NCBI GenBank assembly: GCA_032718475.1
Contig: JAUCBJ010009064.1
Span: forward strand, 1 to 64,000
Reading direction: 5' to 3'
Length of the DNA: 64,000 bases
Origin: Nemertoderma westbladi
Taxonomy: Eukaryota; Xenacoelomorpha; Nemertodermatida; Nemertodermatidae
Below the pieces are notes generated by a model. The model did not search any database. It was not told the origin of the DNA and saw only the letters and a program-made list of their open reading frames with translations. Within the stretch, counting starts at the first letter, position 1. Each line of letters begins with the position of its first letter. Below are positions 41,174-51,230 of the stretch, piece by piece. Both the position numbers and the translations under genes were made by a program.

Positions 41174-42287
41174 GGAGACGGCCATACCTACCTCAACTAT
41201 ACAAGGGGAAGACGAACCCATATGTTTAGAATCGGAAGAGATTCAGCCCCCCACGGCTCGGAGTAGCGATAGCGACTATATATTGGAATGGTATCAAGGT
41301 CCACAGTGTCTTACTGCGTATGATTATCGCCATGCCAATTATGTTTCTCGACAACGTTGTCGGCTGTGCGCATCGAGAGACCATATTACGTCTATGGACA
41401 CCAACGATCTTTGTTCCTATTTCCACGAGCAACCGTCGATGGAAATCTATTGTGCATATTGTCGGCTTAATAATTTGCACATTTTTGCCGTCTGCCCCCA
41501 ATTTATGACTCAATGCCATCATTGTCAATTAAAAGGACACGCCAGCTTTGATTGTCCCTTTAACCATGATTTAGAGAGCGTAGATGAAATGATTGTACTA
41601 CGTTATATCAGAGCTTGGGAAGCGAACGCTGATTTACATTGTGACTCACGCCATCGCTATTATCCCGGACGCGCCTACGAAGGAGTTTATGCGTTCCATC
41701 CATATTTGTTTGCCTCCGTCGAGCAGAAATCGCGCCTATCAAGTTATGAACTATTGAAGCGCGTTGGAGAATGTATTTCAACCAAATATGTACGTAAATT
41801 TCTCAGGAGCATTAATCCGAGTGACATCCATTCTTACAACTTAATAAACTTTATCCGTCAAGACCCTGTCTATGGAGACTTATTCGTCAACTCACACCCT
41901 GAGTTACAAGAAGTATATCGACGGCCTTACGAGTACCGAGCCCGCGAACGCGAGTTGGAAAGAACCATTAAACCAAGGAAGTTTCTAACTGCCTATGGTC
42001 CACCCACGGCCCTCGTTCAGACCACTCGTAAAGGACCCGTAAGAGCGGCTGTCTTGAAACGAGCTCTCAAAGCCGTTAGACCCCTCTCCCCGGACGTTGA
42101 TGTCAATCAACCCGGTACTTCGACCGGCGGATATACCGATCGCAATCCCATACCTTCTGATGCAATCATATTGCACCCTTCACCCAGGAGTTATAGCCCT
42201 CCTCGTAAAGTGGCTCGCCCCAAAGAGAAAAGGACTCTTGCTAGCTTTAAAAAACTGCGTAAACGCCGTCCGCGCAAGAAAGAATAA
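41174..42287 (+). CDS. triple zinc-knuckle protein of an unidentified element, 5' truncated
   Basis: About 370 residues remain after the LINE junction. The residues before it (41115-41173) are antisense LINE sequence. Residues are counted from the junction. Three Cys/His fingers lie near 55-120: CRLCASRDH...C, CAYCRLNNLHIFAVC and CHHCQLKGHASFDC. A helical domain with SRLSSYELLKRVGECISTKY follows, then a Pro/Ser-rich segment and a basic tail KKLRKRRPRKKE. Finger order and the following helical domain resemble the C-terminal half of the ORF at 32530-35064. A diverged partial copy lies at 48044-48440 on the minus strand. The first half of the gene is missing. Role unknown; nucleic-acid binding is likely. 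Confidence 0.65.
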
Positions 42288-43357
42288 CTGTTTAGAGTAT
42301 TTTTATATTTTAGAAACTGTGATTTTGTATATTTTATAGACTTAAATCCCATTTTCTGGGAGCGGTGTAAAAGCTTTTGTGGGATAACTGATACGTTTGC
42401 CTTTGCTGGCCAGTTCCCCCCCAGGCGCTGGAATACTCTAAAAGGGTTCTCTGACTGTATATATATTCCCCTCGCCCGCAAGGTACCTTTACAGGTGTTT
42501 TAACGGACATAAAAGTAATTCTGCTATATACGTGTTTTGGCGGACATGGTAAGGCAAAAAACCTGTAATGCACCAACTACCTTTCACAGCTTAGCCGTGA
42601 TGATTCATATTACGACATCTAACAGCTGGTTGCTGACATGGAAACAGCCATTGGATGTATGGTTCTTTGTTTGGCTTGAGCCAATCAGAGCGATTTTTCC
42701 TGTCGACGTGTAGCTTTTTAGTCGATCATAAGGAGAGTGTTCAGTCTTACTGTTTTTACTTGATACTTTGTTGTTATTGCTGTCTAAGCCAGAAACACCG
42801 GCCTTTTGGGAAGAACTCTAGTAAACTGCTTGAATTATCGAAAGTATAAACTGTTACCTTACCTCATCTAATGAAACTCACTTAACTCACTTAATTTAAT
42901 TGCATTAATCATATTGTTTGTACTGTTATTTTACCGTCAGTTATTAATTGTACCTATTTGTTGATGGAAATATTGCTATTTGGATAATACGGATAAATCA
43001 CCCAAATTCCCAATTTTCTTGATACACTACAGGTTAGAGAGACCGGCTATACATAACAATTGCGATTTATATTAATGTGGTGTGTATTGAATCCAATGTT
43101 ATTTAGCAGACCCTACGTGAGTCAATTGCTGCTCTCTTTATGTGTGATCAAATATACTGACGGTCGGCAGAATAGTGTGTATGATTGTGATTGGTAACAA
43201 AGTATTTCCTAAAGAATACGCTTTATACTTTAATCATAAGCAGTATCGTTGCGTTTAGTATAAGTCCTAGTTCTGTTTAAATAGATAAAGCGCCACGTCC
43301 TAAAGGAACTGTTAATATTTCCCGAAAGCCAATAATATCTGTCAGAGATTAATTATT
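42288..43357. other. non-coding left arm of a large inverted repeat
   Basis: No gene seen. Segments match 46430-48040 in inverted orientation with moderate divergence: GGTTCTTTGTTTGG and CCAATCAGAGCGATTTT near 42660-42695, GATAATACGG near 42980, GACGGTCGGCAGAATAGTG near 43160, and CGCCACGTCCTAAAGGAACT near 43291. Confidence 0.6.
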
Positions 43358-44464
43358 AACGATCTATCGAATAATACATTAGGTATACACTGCAACCTTA
43401 CACTGTAATAATACAATTCAAGCATCCGAATTCAGTCTCCCGGGTGTAGATCCATCGGGTGAATGATCGCGCATGGGCTGACTTCGGCTAATGTTTTGCG
43501 TATTAGCATAAAATATTGTCGTATGCTAAAGTGGTTTTAATTAACTAGAAGACATATAAATTTTGGCAGGTTAAACTGCTAAAGGTCTTCAAAAGCGCGA
43601 ACAGCTTGCGTTACAAGGATTCCATACATGTAACAATATCTGAATTTCGTTGAGAAACAGCTGAGATATAGGCGTTCAAAGATTGCAAGAATTATTGTTC
43701 ACTGCAGGCCATTTATTCTATTTAATAAATACACAATGTTCTGGAACATTTTGTTTAAGTATGAATAGCTATGCAATAGATATTATATTGGATAGGAATA
43801 CCGCTGTTTCCTACTAACTCATAAAATAAATAACACGTTCTAGAATATTGTGTATTTATTAAATAGAATAAATGGCCTGCAGTGAAAAATAATTCTTGCA
43901 ATCTTTGAACGCCTATATCTCAGCTGTTTCTCAAGGAAATTCAGATATTGTTACATATTTGGAATCCTTGTAATGCAAGCTTTCTATTGATATGATGACG
44001 ATTAATGTTAAGAATGGCCATACGGAAATACGGAATATGAAGTTTATAGCTGTGTCCACGTAGCCCTCTTACTGGCGCACGTTAAAAGTAGTTACTAAAC
44101 GTAAGGTCAACAAGGCCGTGAAAATTACGGTACACCATTTTCAAGTCGAAAATAATTCTCCTAACCTCCAAGGGTTGTAGAGTCAGGCAGGTTAGACTGT
44201 CACAATATGAAACATAAGTTAATTTGCACCGACGATACAATCTGCGTGTTCGCGCTTTTAGACCTTTAGCAGTTTAACCTGCCAATTTTAGTTGTCCTCT
44301 TGTTTATAAATCGACTTTAGCCTTTATCAATTACCTAGTGTACTGAAGTTACATCAGCCGAAGCCAGTCCGTGCGCGGCGTATGACCCACGGTGTGGGAG
44401 ACTGGATTCGGATTCCTTGAGAGTTATTGCAGTGTAGACCTACTGTATTATTCGATTGATCGTT
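43358..44464. mobile_element. foldback-type element with long imperfect terminal inverted repeats
   Basis: AACGATCTATCGAATAATAC at 43358 is mirrored by GTATTATTCGATTGATCGTT ending at 44464. Internal pairs follow in order: GGCAGGTTAAACTGCTAAAG (43565) with its complement near 44260, and a tight inner palindrome of about 137-144 bp (43614-43750 against 43837-43980) with a loop of about 86 bases. No ORF. It behaves like a non-autonomous hairpin element inserted in the left arm of the larger inverted repeat. No certain target duplication seen. Confidence 0.6.
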
Positions 44465-44479
44465 ACAATATAATATATA

Positions 44480-45152
44480 ATGGATATATAATATATGGAG
44501 CGACTTGGCCTTGGCTGCTTCATAAAGGATACCTGGGTTGGAATTATCAATTATGCAGATGATTTGCTCCTTCTAGCATTGTCGCGTACTGAAATTGAAA
44601 AAATGTTAACTGCCTTAGAAACACAGCTGACCCTTATTGGTTTGCACTTATCTGTAAGTAAAACGTCATGGACCACTATGGGTGATCAAACTAATGGAAG
44701 CAACCAGCAGATAATGTTTAATGGTTCCTCGATCAATCTGTCAGAATATATTAAATTTATTGGTTACAAATTATACAGCAAACCTGATCATATAATCGTT
44801 GATCTTAGACGGCTAATCGGTAAATGTTCTTCTGCGTTCCATCAGAAGGGATGGACAGTCAGACAATACCCCCTTGATGTTGTCAGTAAACTGTGGAACA
44901 CAATAGCTGTCCCGTTCCTTTGCTACGGCATGGAGATCCAAGTTGGTAGTCTTTCCTTGTCGGACATAAAGCGGTTAGATTCTCAATACAGAAAATCTCT
45001 ACGTGGTCTTCTTTATGCGGGAAATTATATCAGTACTCAGACACTGGAAATTGTGTTTGGTAATGCTTGTATCTCAACTACTGCCTTCAAGAGATTGGCC
45101 AATCTGATAGAGCGCATTAAGTGTTGCCCTAAATACGACCTTCAACACGTTC
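44480..45152 (+). pseudogene. LINE reverse transcriptase fragment, different family
   Basis: A frame from ATG 44495 begins in the palm domain: WVGIINYADDLLLLALSRTE, then LHLSVSKTSW. It continues through a thumb-like FLCYGMEIQVGSLSLSDIKR and the C-terminal region to KYDLQHV near 45152, where a TIR element interrupts it. All upstream domains are absent, so it is 5' truncated. The C-terminus differs from the TAG-tailed LINE elsewhere in the window. Remnants probably resume after 45762 (ARLVNGMVT) and end at an AGATAGATAGATAG tail near 45910. Inactive. Confidence 0.75.
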
Positions 45153-45762
45153 GTGGGGACTTCGCGCAGCACGTAGTCGGCAAGCCTTGGCATACGGTTC
45201 ATATAGAGCAAATGGGGCATGTCTAGTTTGGACCCAATATCCCATGCTATAAATGTATTCATTCGATATACAATCATATGTTAATCCGCTAGGTGGTGTC
45301 AAATTGTTATTCTGCAATTTCGTACTTACCAGTGCAGCACTGTACAGCAGTACCGTACCGGTAGGCCTATGTCATTACTTCTGAGTCTCTAGCGGATCCC
45401 CAATTAAATGTCTTAACTTTTCAATTTCGTAAAAGATAGACTTCATGATTCTCTACAGGCCACCAAAATTTCAGCTCAGGAAAATGAGGCCTTCCCGAGA
45501 AATTTAACATTTTCTAAAAACTACATAATCTGTCGTAGCTGACGTCAGACTGCATGATTTTTCACCAAACTTTACAAACTTTCTAAACTTTCTCTCTACT
45601 ACTTACCTACTAAGTTTGGTTCAATTCCGAACCAGCGATGCAGAGAAATTCGCGTTCAAACATTTACCAGACAGACGGACGGACAGACAGACAGACGGAC
45701 ATGCCCCATTTGCCCTATATGAACCGTATGCCAAGGCTCGCCGACTACGTGTCTCGCCCCAC
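45153..45762. mobile_element. 610-bp TIR element (MITE-like)
   Basis: The ends are inverted copies of about 70 bp. The left reads GTGGGGACTTCGCGCAGCAC then GTAGTCGG, and the right end complement reads GTGGGGCGAGACACGTAGTC. Both continue GCCTTGGCATACGGTTCATA and AAATGGGGCATGTC. The interior holds a (CAGA)n-type microsatellite near 45670 and no coding capacity. It sits inside the LINE RT frame. A target duplication was not clear. Confidence 0.72.
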
Positions 45763-46429
45763 ATATGTTACGGTTTTTATGCTCGATTGGTCAATGGGAT
45801 GGTTACCTAAATAATAATCTGCCTAGTATTGCAGCTTCTTATAGTAAGGGCAGGAAGCTATATGCGCTACCATCATTATTTAACATATTTAATTTTGATT
45901 ACTCTTACAAGATAGATAGATAGATTTATTTATACATTATGTAAAAACAATAACAAATACACCAAACAATGTACCGGTATAAAGGTATTGTCCAACATAA
46001 CATATAGGATTACCCCTAAAGCTTTGCAGCTTAGAATCAGAGAGAATGACACCAGGTGCACCAAACATAAATGATTGCTGTAGCGCGGATTTTCTCTCTA
46101 TGTGCTACTCCAATAATGGACTCAGTTTCAAAAGTAAACGTGAAATATTTTCCTCTTACTATAATAGAACTGATGAATAAATCACTTAGATAATAAGACT
46201 TTTAGAGTAGTTGGCTTTTTAGTATACCGGTTTAGACACGTTTTAATTTAATATTACGCAATGTGGTATTCTTTTAATCTTCTGGTCGATCCATAAGACC
46301 TTTTTTAAAATGATTTTTAATGTGTCAATTGTTAACTGTTAATTATAATAATAATTAAATGCCAGCTCGACTGGTGAGGCGCGAATATGCGCGAATAAAC
46401 TAACTAATCTCTGACAACTATACTTACTT
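45763..46429. other. LINE tail and non-coding sequence
   Basis: About 150 bases of probable LINE 3' end with an AGATAGATAGATAG tail near 45910, then AT-rich sequence without genes. Confidence 0.4.
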
Positions 46430-46567
46430 TCGGGAAAATATTAACAGTTCCTTTAGGACGTGGCGCTTTAAGTATAAAAACAGAGTTATGACTTATACTA
46501 ATCACAACTAGATGGCCACAGAGTTTCGTAAATAGCGCATTCTTTAGGAGGTGCTTTATTAACCTTA

Positions 46568-46730
46568 CACGACTTCACACTACTTCACACTAATTTACAC
46601 TAGTTCGCACTAATCTGCCGACCGTCACTGAATTTGATCATATATAAGGATGATCGCAACTGACACACGTAGGGATTATGAATAGCATTTAATTCACACA
46701 AAACCACTATAATTTAAGTCGCAGTTGCAG
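46568..46730. repeat. direct repeat, copy 1 (about 155-160 bp)
   Basis: Contains TAATCTGCCGACCGTCACTG and CACTATAATTTAAGTCGCAG. Near-identical to 47251-47404 apart from an 11-base insertion and a few substitutions. It is also the inverted partner of about 43080-43180. Confidence 0.88.
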
Positions 46731-47250
46731 TCCCCCCCCCCCCCCCACCCCCAGCCCACATCCTTATCCCGCGCTTTTAATCTCCCTTCCCCAATCCCTT
46801 CCCACAGGGGCCAGTTCAAATTTAAGGTTAATTACCATGTTTTAGCGCCATGAATAGTCAGTAGATAGTATACTGAAGAAGATAATTTCAGGTACGAATT
46901 TATGTGTGTGTACCTTAGGGGATCTTGTCATGATCGTGTTATGATCTTAGTAGATTGGCTTTAAATCATAGCAAGATCTGTGCAGATAAGCAACTATGTT
47001 GTTATTTCGCAAACACTTAACTATTAATTGACTCATGGGTTAGGAGATTATAGTAAATGCACCATGTGTAGAAGATAAATTAAAATACTTAAAACTTGTC
47101 ACTTACCGGTTCAAGTCTTTAACGATCTTGACAAGATCATGTCATGATCTTGACAGAATTATAATGCATTAAGATCTTTGCAGGTACACCAAGGTCATAG
47201 CATGATCATTCAAGATCTTTGCAGTTTCATAAAGTTGCTAGTCTAGGGTT

Positions 47251-47404
47251 CACACGACTTCACACTACTTTACACTAGTTCGCACTAATCTGCCGACCGT
47301 CACTGAATTTGATCATATATAAGGAGGATCGCAACTGACACACGTAGGGATTATGAAATAGCATTTAATTCACACAAAACCACTATAATTTAAGTCGCAG
47401 TTGC
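47251..47404. repeat. direct repeat, copy 2
   Basis: Same core as 46568-46730. The two copies flank about 520 bp holding the poly-C run and the GATC-rich cluster. Confidence 0.88.
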
Positions 47405-48043
47405 TACCAGTAAACCTGTTCCTCTTACCTCAGTAATCAATAAGATTGGGGGGTCTATGATTATTTATCGGTATTCTCCAAATATAACAGCAATATCCAT
47501 TAATATAACAACAATTAATAAAAGACCATATGCGGTGGAAAGATGCGGTGAACAGTCAGTATGTGTTACTTATGCAGTTATGAAATGTGCAAATGAGAAA
47601 TCAAGTTAATAGATTTACGTTCTTATAATCAAGGCCATCTGATGTTCCTAGGCCAAAGTCTGAAACTTCCACACAGAAGCACAGAAAATTCTGAGTTGGT
47701 TCTGATGCTCAGAAAATAGTAAACAAAGACCGTAATGCATTGCGCGAGTTTCCATAGGTTTCTGTTAGACATAAAGTGAAAATTGCTCTGATTGGCTGAA
47801 TAAGACAGAACAAAGAACCTCCACGTCTACAAAGAATCAGCTGACAGATTTCGTCATCTTGGTTCTAATTCCTTCCCGTCGCGTAGTTGGATAAATTTAG
47901 GGCTATTTTAGAGTATTCTGCGCATTGCGCAAAAATGACTTGTTATGTCCGCAAAAGCTTTTACACTGCTCCCAGAAAATGGGATTTAATTCTATAAAAT
48001 ATAAAAAATCACAGTTTCTAAAATATAAAAATACTCTAAACAG

Positions 48044-48441
48044 TTAGTCTTTCTTGCGCGGACGGCGTTTATGCAGTTTTTTGAGGCTAGCAAGAGTCCT
48101 TTTCTCTTTGGGGCGAGCCACTTTACTAGGAGGGCTATAACTCCTGGGTGAAGGGTGCAATACAATTGCATCGGAAGGTTTAGGATGACGGTCTGTGTAT
48201 CTGCCGGTCGAGGTACTCGGTTGATCGGTATCAACCTCAGTGGAACGAGGTTGAACAACCTTCAGAGCGCGTTTCAAGACAGCAGCTCTTACTGGCCCCT
48301 GACGATTTGTCTGCACGAGAGCGGTAGGTGGACCGTGAGTAGTGAGAAATTTCCTTGGTTTGATGGTTCTTTCCAACTCGCGTTCTCTGGCTCTATATTC
48401 ATATGGTCATCTATGAACTTCTTGTAGCTCTGGATGCGAGT
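48044..48441 (-). pseudogene. C-terminal remnant of the triple zinc-knuckle protein
   Basis: Minus-strand copy of the last 140 or so residues of the 41174-42287 protein: DLFINSHPELQEVHR, an in-frame stop, then PYEYRARERELERTIKPRKF and RPKEKRTLASLKKLHKRRPR. The zinc fingers and helical domain are deleted. Directly upstream is the unrelated 536-residue frame, so an internal deletion joined two parts of the element. The shared 3' UTR continues to 47945. Confidence 0.75.
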
Positions 48442-50052
48442 TTATGAACAAGTCACCGCGGGATTTATCAATGGTAGAAACTTTAAACTGTGCGTAGGAT
48501 CTTCCGGTTTCACCATATAATATTGAGTTAGATTGACATAATAAGGATGATCTTTGATCCCATAAAACGAGTTCGGTAAAGGTCTAGCGCATAGGTTGAC
48601 CTCGTGTACCATACGACGGAGAAGATCCGCTCGATTGTCCGGAGGTTCAACGAGTATACCGTCGACACGAGCGACCTCGATTGGCGGACGCTGTAACATA
48701 GGAGCATCAGCGATAAGATCTCTAGATCTTAAGTTGATATCAACCGGTTGGGTTTGTACCGTTGCAAAGAGTTTGTCTCCGAAATGAGGAACCATCGAAG
48801 GATGAATGATGGTTTTGGAATAGAGATCAGTCATAAGGATTTGAGCTTCTGGTTGGGCTAAAGCTGCTTCTTCTCTCTCATCCATTTCGATGTGCTTCTC
48901 CTCGTGCTGATTTTCCCCCGCTTGTCGTTGGAAGCGTTCATCCAAAAACTCTTGTAGAGAGTAGGCTCGTCCAAGTTCGATATCTTCTTCGAGATTCTGG
49001 ATTTCCCGATCGAACTGGGGTAAAGCTAATTCTTTTACCGCTTGGACTTGTTGTTGCAATTTACGTTTGTCTAAACAATCGTAGGTTCCTTTTCCGATCT
49101 TTTGTCGAATAGCGTCTAATGCGTTTCATACAACGCTTTCCTCCACCTCGGCGACAGGTTGTATCGGGGTTAAACCGGGACAATTATACGGGTTGAACGG
49201 CGATATTAGATGTCTGCGTCCCAATCCGGCTAGGTAGGATGGGCGAATATCTAGAGAGCACACAACTGGTGTGCCACCGACTAATTGTTCGGGTAACACT
49301 AGATCTTTGAACAATGAGTACAGTTCAGGAGGATCTGTCATACTATTAGGATCAAGAGTCTGAGGTCTCACCAGTGATTGAGGGGGTCTGACCGAGTATT
49401 CCGGAACTCTGATCATAGGTTTAATTAAGGATCGTTTGAGTCGAGCGAGCATGGGTGATACGTCGAACAAGTTTCGCTCGAAACTCCCGTAAGTATAGCG
49501 AGTAAAACTGTGTTTAGTGCAACGTCTCCGCGGATGTTTATGTCTTTCCGTTTGTTGGTTGGGTCTAGGGCATTCATCGCAGTAATACCAAAGACGCACG
49601 TCTTGTAGGGGAAACGCTGGTGATCTCTCTCCAGTTTTACAATATTCCTCCATCTGTTCGAAGCTATCCGGTACAACAGGTAGTGGTTGATCGGCGGTAA
49701 GATACATCATAGTGAAATAGAGTTGTTTGAGTTCTATCAAAGGGTTATGATGTATACCTTGAGGATATCGAGTTTCTAGATTTTGTTGACTGGCTACATT
49801 GAGATATGTTTCTCTCAAGAATTCCAAATATTCGTTGAAGTCACTGCGTTTATCCGGCTCTTCAACGTCTTCTCTTTCGAGTCGGTTTCGAATAGAATTT
49901 TCATGTTCGATTCTCAGTTTATCATTCCAACTCCGCTGGGTATGATATTTAAATAGGATCATTTCCCTTTCGGTGTCTACATCGTCCGTGTCGTGTAAAT
50001 CGATAGGAGTGACATTATGGAAAGCTAGCGGTAGAATTAGGGTAATTCTCAT
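48442..50052 (-). pseudogene. unidentified protein (about 536 residues) with one internal TGA
   Basis: A single frame from ATG 50050-50052 to 48442, broken only by TGA at 49126-49128 between EESVV and NALDAIRQKIGKGTYDCL. The first part is hydrophilic. It contains a possible metal site (YYCDECPRPNQQTERHKHPR, then CTKH) near residues 155-185, and LFKDLVLPEQLVGGTPVVCS near 255. The second part starts with a Gln/Glu-rich coiled coil and continues with hydrophobic helices. No known family recognised. It is likely the upstream protein of the element whose downstream protein is the triple zinc-knuckle ORF. Whether it is gag-like is untested. Confidence 0.55.
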
Positions 50053-51230
50053 GCATACAGATCTGGGATGCTATTTAATAGTAATTATTTAATTGTCAAT
50101 ATTCCCCTTATACATGATTTTATGAATTTTATCGGCTATTGACTGTATACTGGAGATTCTCTCACACTAGTATACTTAATAGGGTGAATCTCCGTTCCCA
50201 TGATCTATTAATTAATGGAATTTTGGGAATGTTATAAATTGTATAAAATGACAATTTATCAAATTCATGAGAGGATATGAATTTAAAATTTATTCCCGTG
50301 AATTTTATTATTTTGATATTAAATAGACACAATTTTATTCCAGAACATGTCTGGGGACTAGGATCCTTAATTCTAGAAATTTTGTCTTTTTAAGAGTATC
50401 GGTAAGTGCTACGACGATATCTTAATCAACTAGAATTTTAGAGGATCTAAATTTTAACAGATTTTGATTTATAGATTTTCTAGAGGCAATTTGTTAGCAT
50501 TTACTCTATTGTAACATTTGTTTTAACAGATTTTATAAATATTTATTAAATATTTAATATTTAAGATGGGCACCGATGTATTCCAGAACATGTCTGGGGA
50601 CGTTAACCACTGATTCTAAAATTTTGTCTTTCAAGTATATCGGTGGGTGCCGCGATATCTTAATCGACTAGAATTTCAGATGGTCAAAGGGTTTAACAGA
50701 TTTATTTTGCATTTCAACGCTACTGTTAAATGGACATCATTCTACTATATGTATTATTTAATATACGGTATGAGCGCAATATTGCAAGAAGCAATGTCAG
50801 TGAGAAGAGGCAAGTCGTTTCCAAGGTCTACCCAGAGCTTGGTTTAGCCGAGACACGAGGATCTGAACTTTGCATTCCTAATACTCTACTTACCAATAAT
50901 ACTTGAGTATAGTAGGGGCGGTATTGTACTTTTAATAAGTACGGACATTTCATCTTACTGTAGTCACGTATTTATATTATGATACGGACAGTAAGGAAAG
51001 AGAAAATGAATTATTTCTCGCCGTTAAACGAAATATATTATACTAAGTAATTAAGTAATAAGACACCAATATATTGCACTAATCTACTGAATAATCATTA
51101 AAATATTATTCTACTAAATAAAATTAAAGAAAACGACTATAATAAAATTACATAATAATGCATATATACATAAATATAAAAATAATAAAAAATATAAAAT
51201 AATGTAGTCACACACCCACTCCAAACACTG
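50053..51230. other. AT-rich non-coding region with a 243-bp-spaced duplication
   Basis: Upstream of the unidentified minus-strand protein. ATTCCAGAACATGTCTGGGG occurs at 50337 and 50580, each followed by related sequence (ATTTTGTCTTT, ATCGGT, CGATATCTTAATC, GACTAGAATTT), so about 130 bp is duplicated. It may be 5' regulatory or terminal sequence of that element. 50850-51190 is very AT-rich with no gene. Confidence 0.5.

Larger units (their letters stand above)
46430..48043. other. non-coding right arm of the large inverted repeat
   Basis: No gene. Inverted matches to 42290-43350 as listed for the left arm. It also contains a C15 run at 46732-46746, a cluster of GATC-containing palindromes near 46920-47215, and an internal direct duplication. 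Confidence 0.55.
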
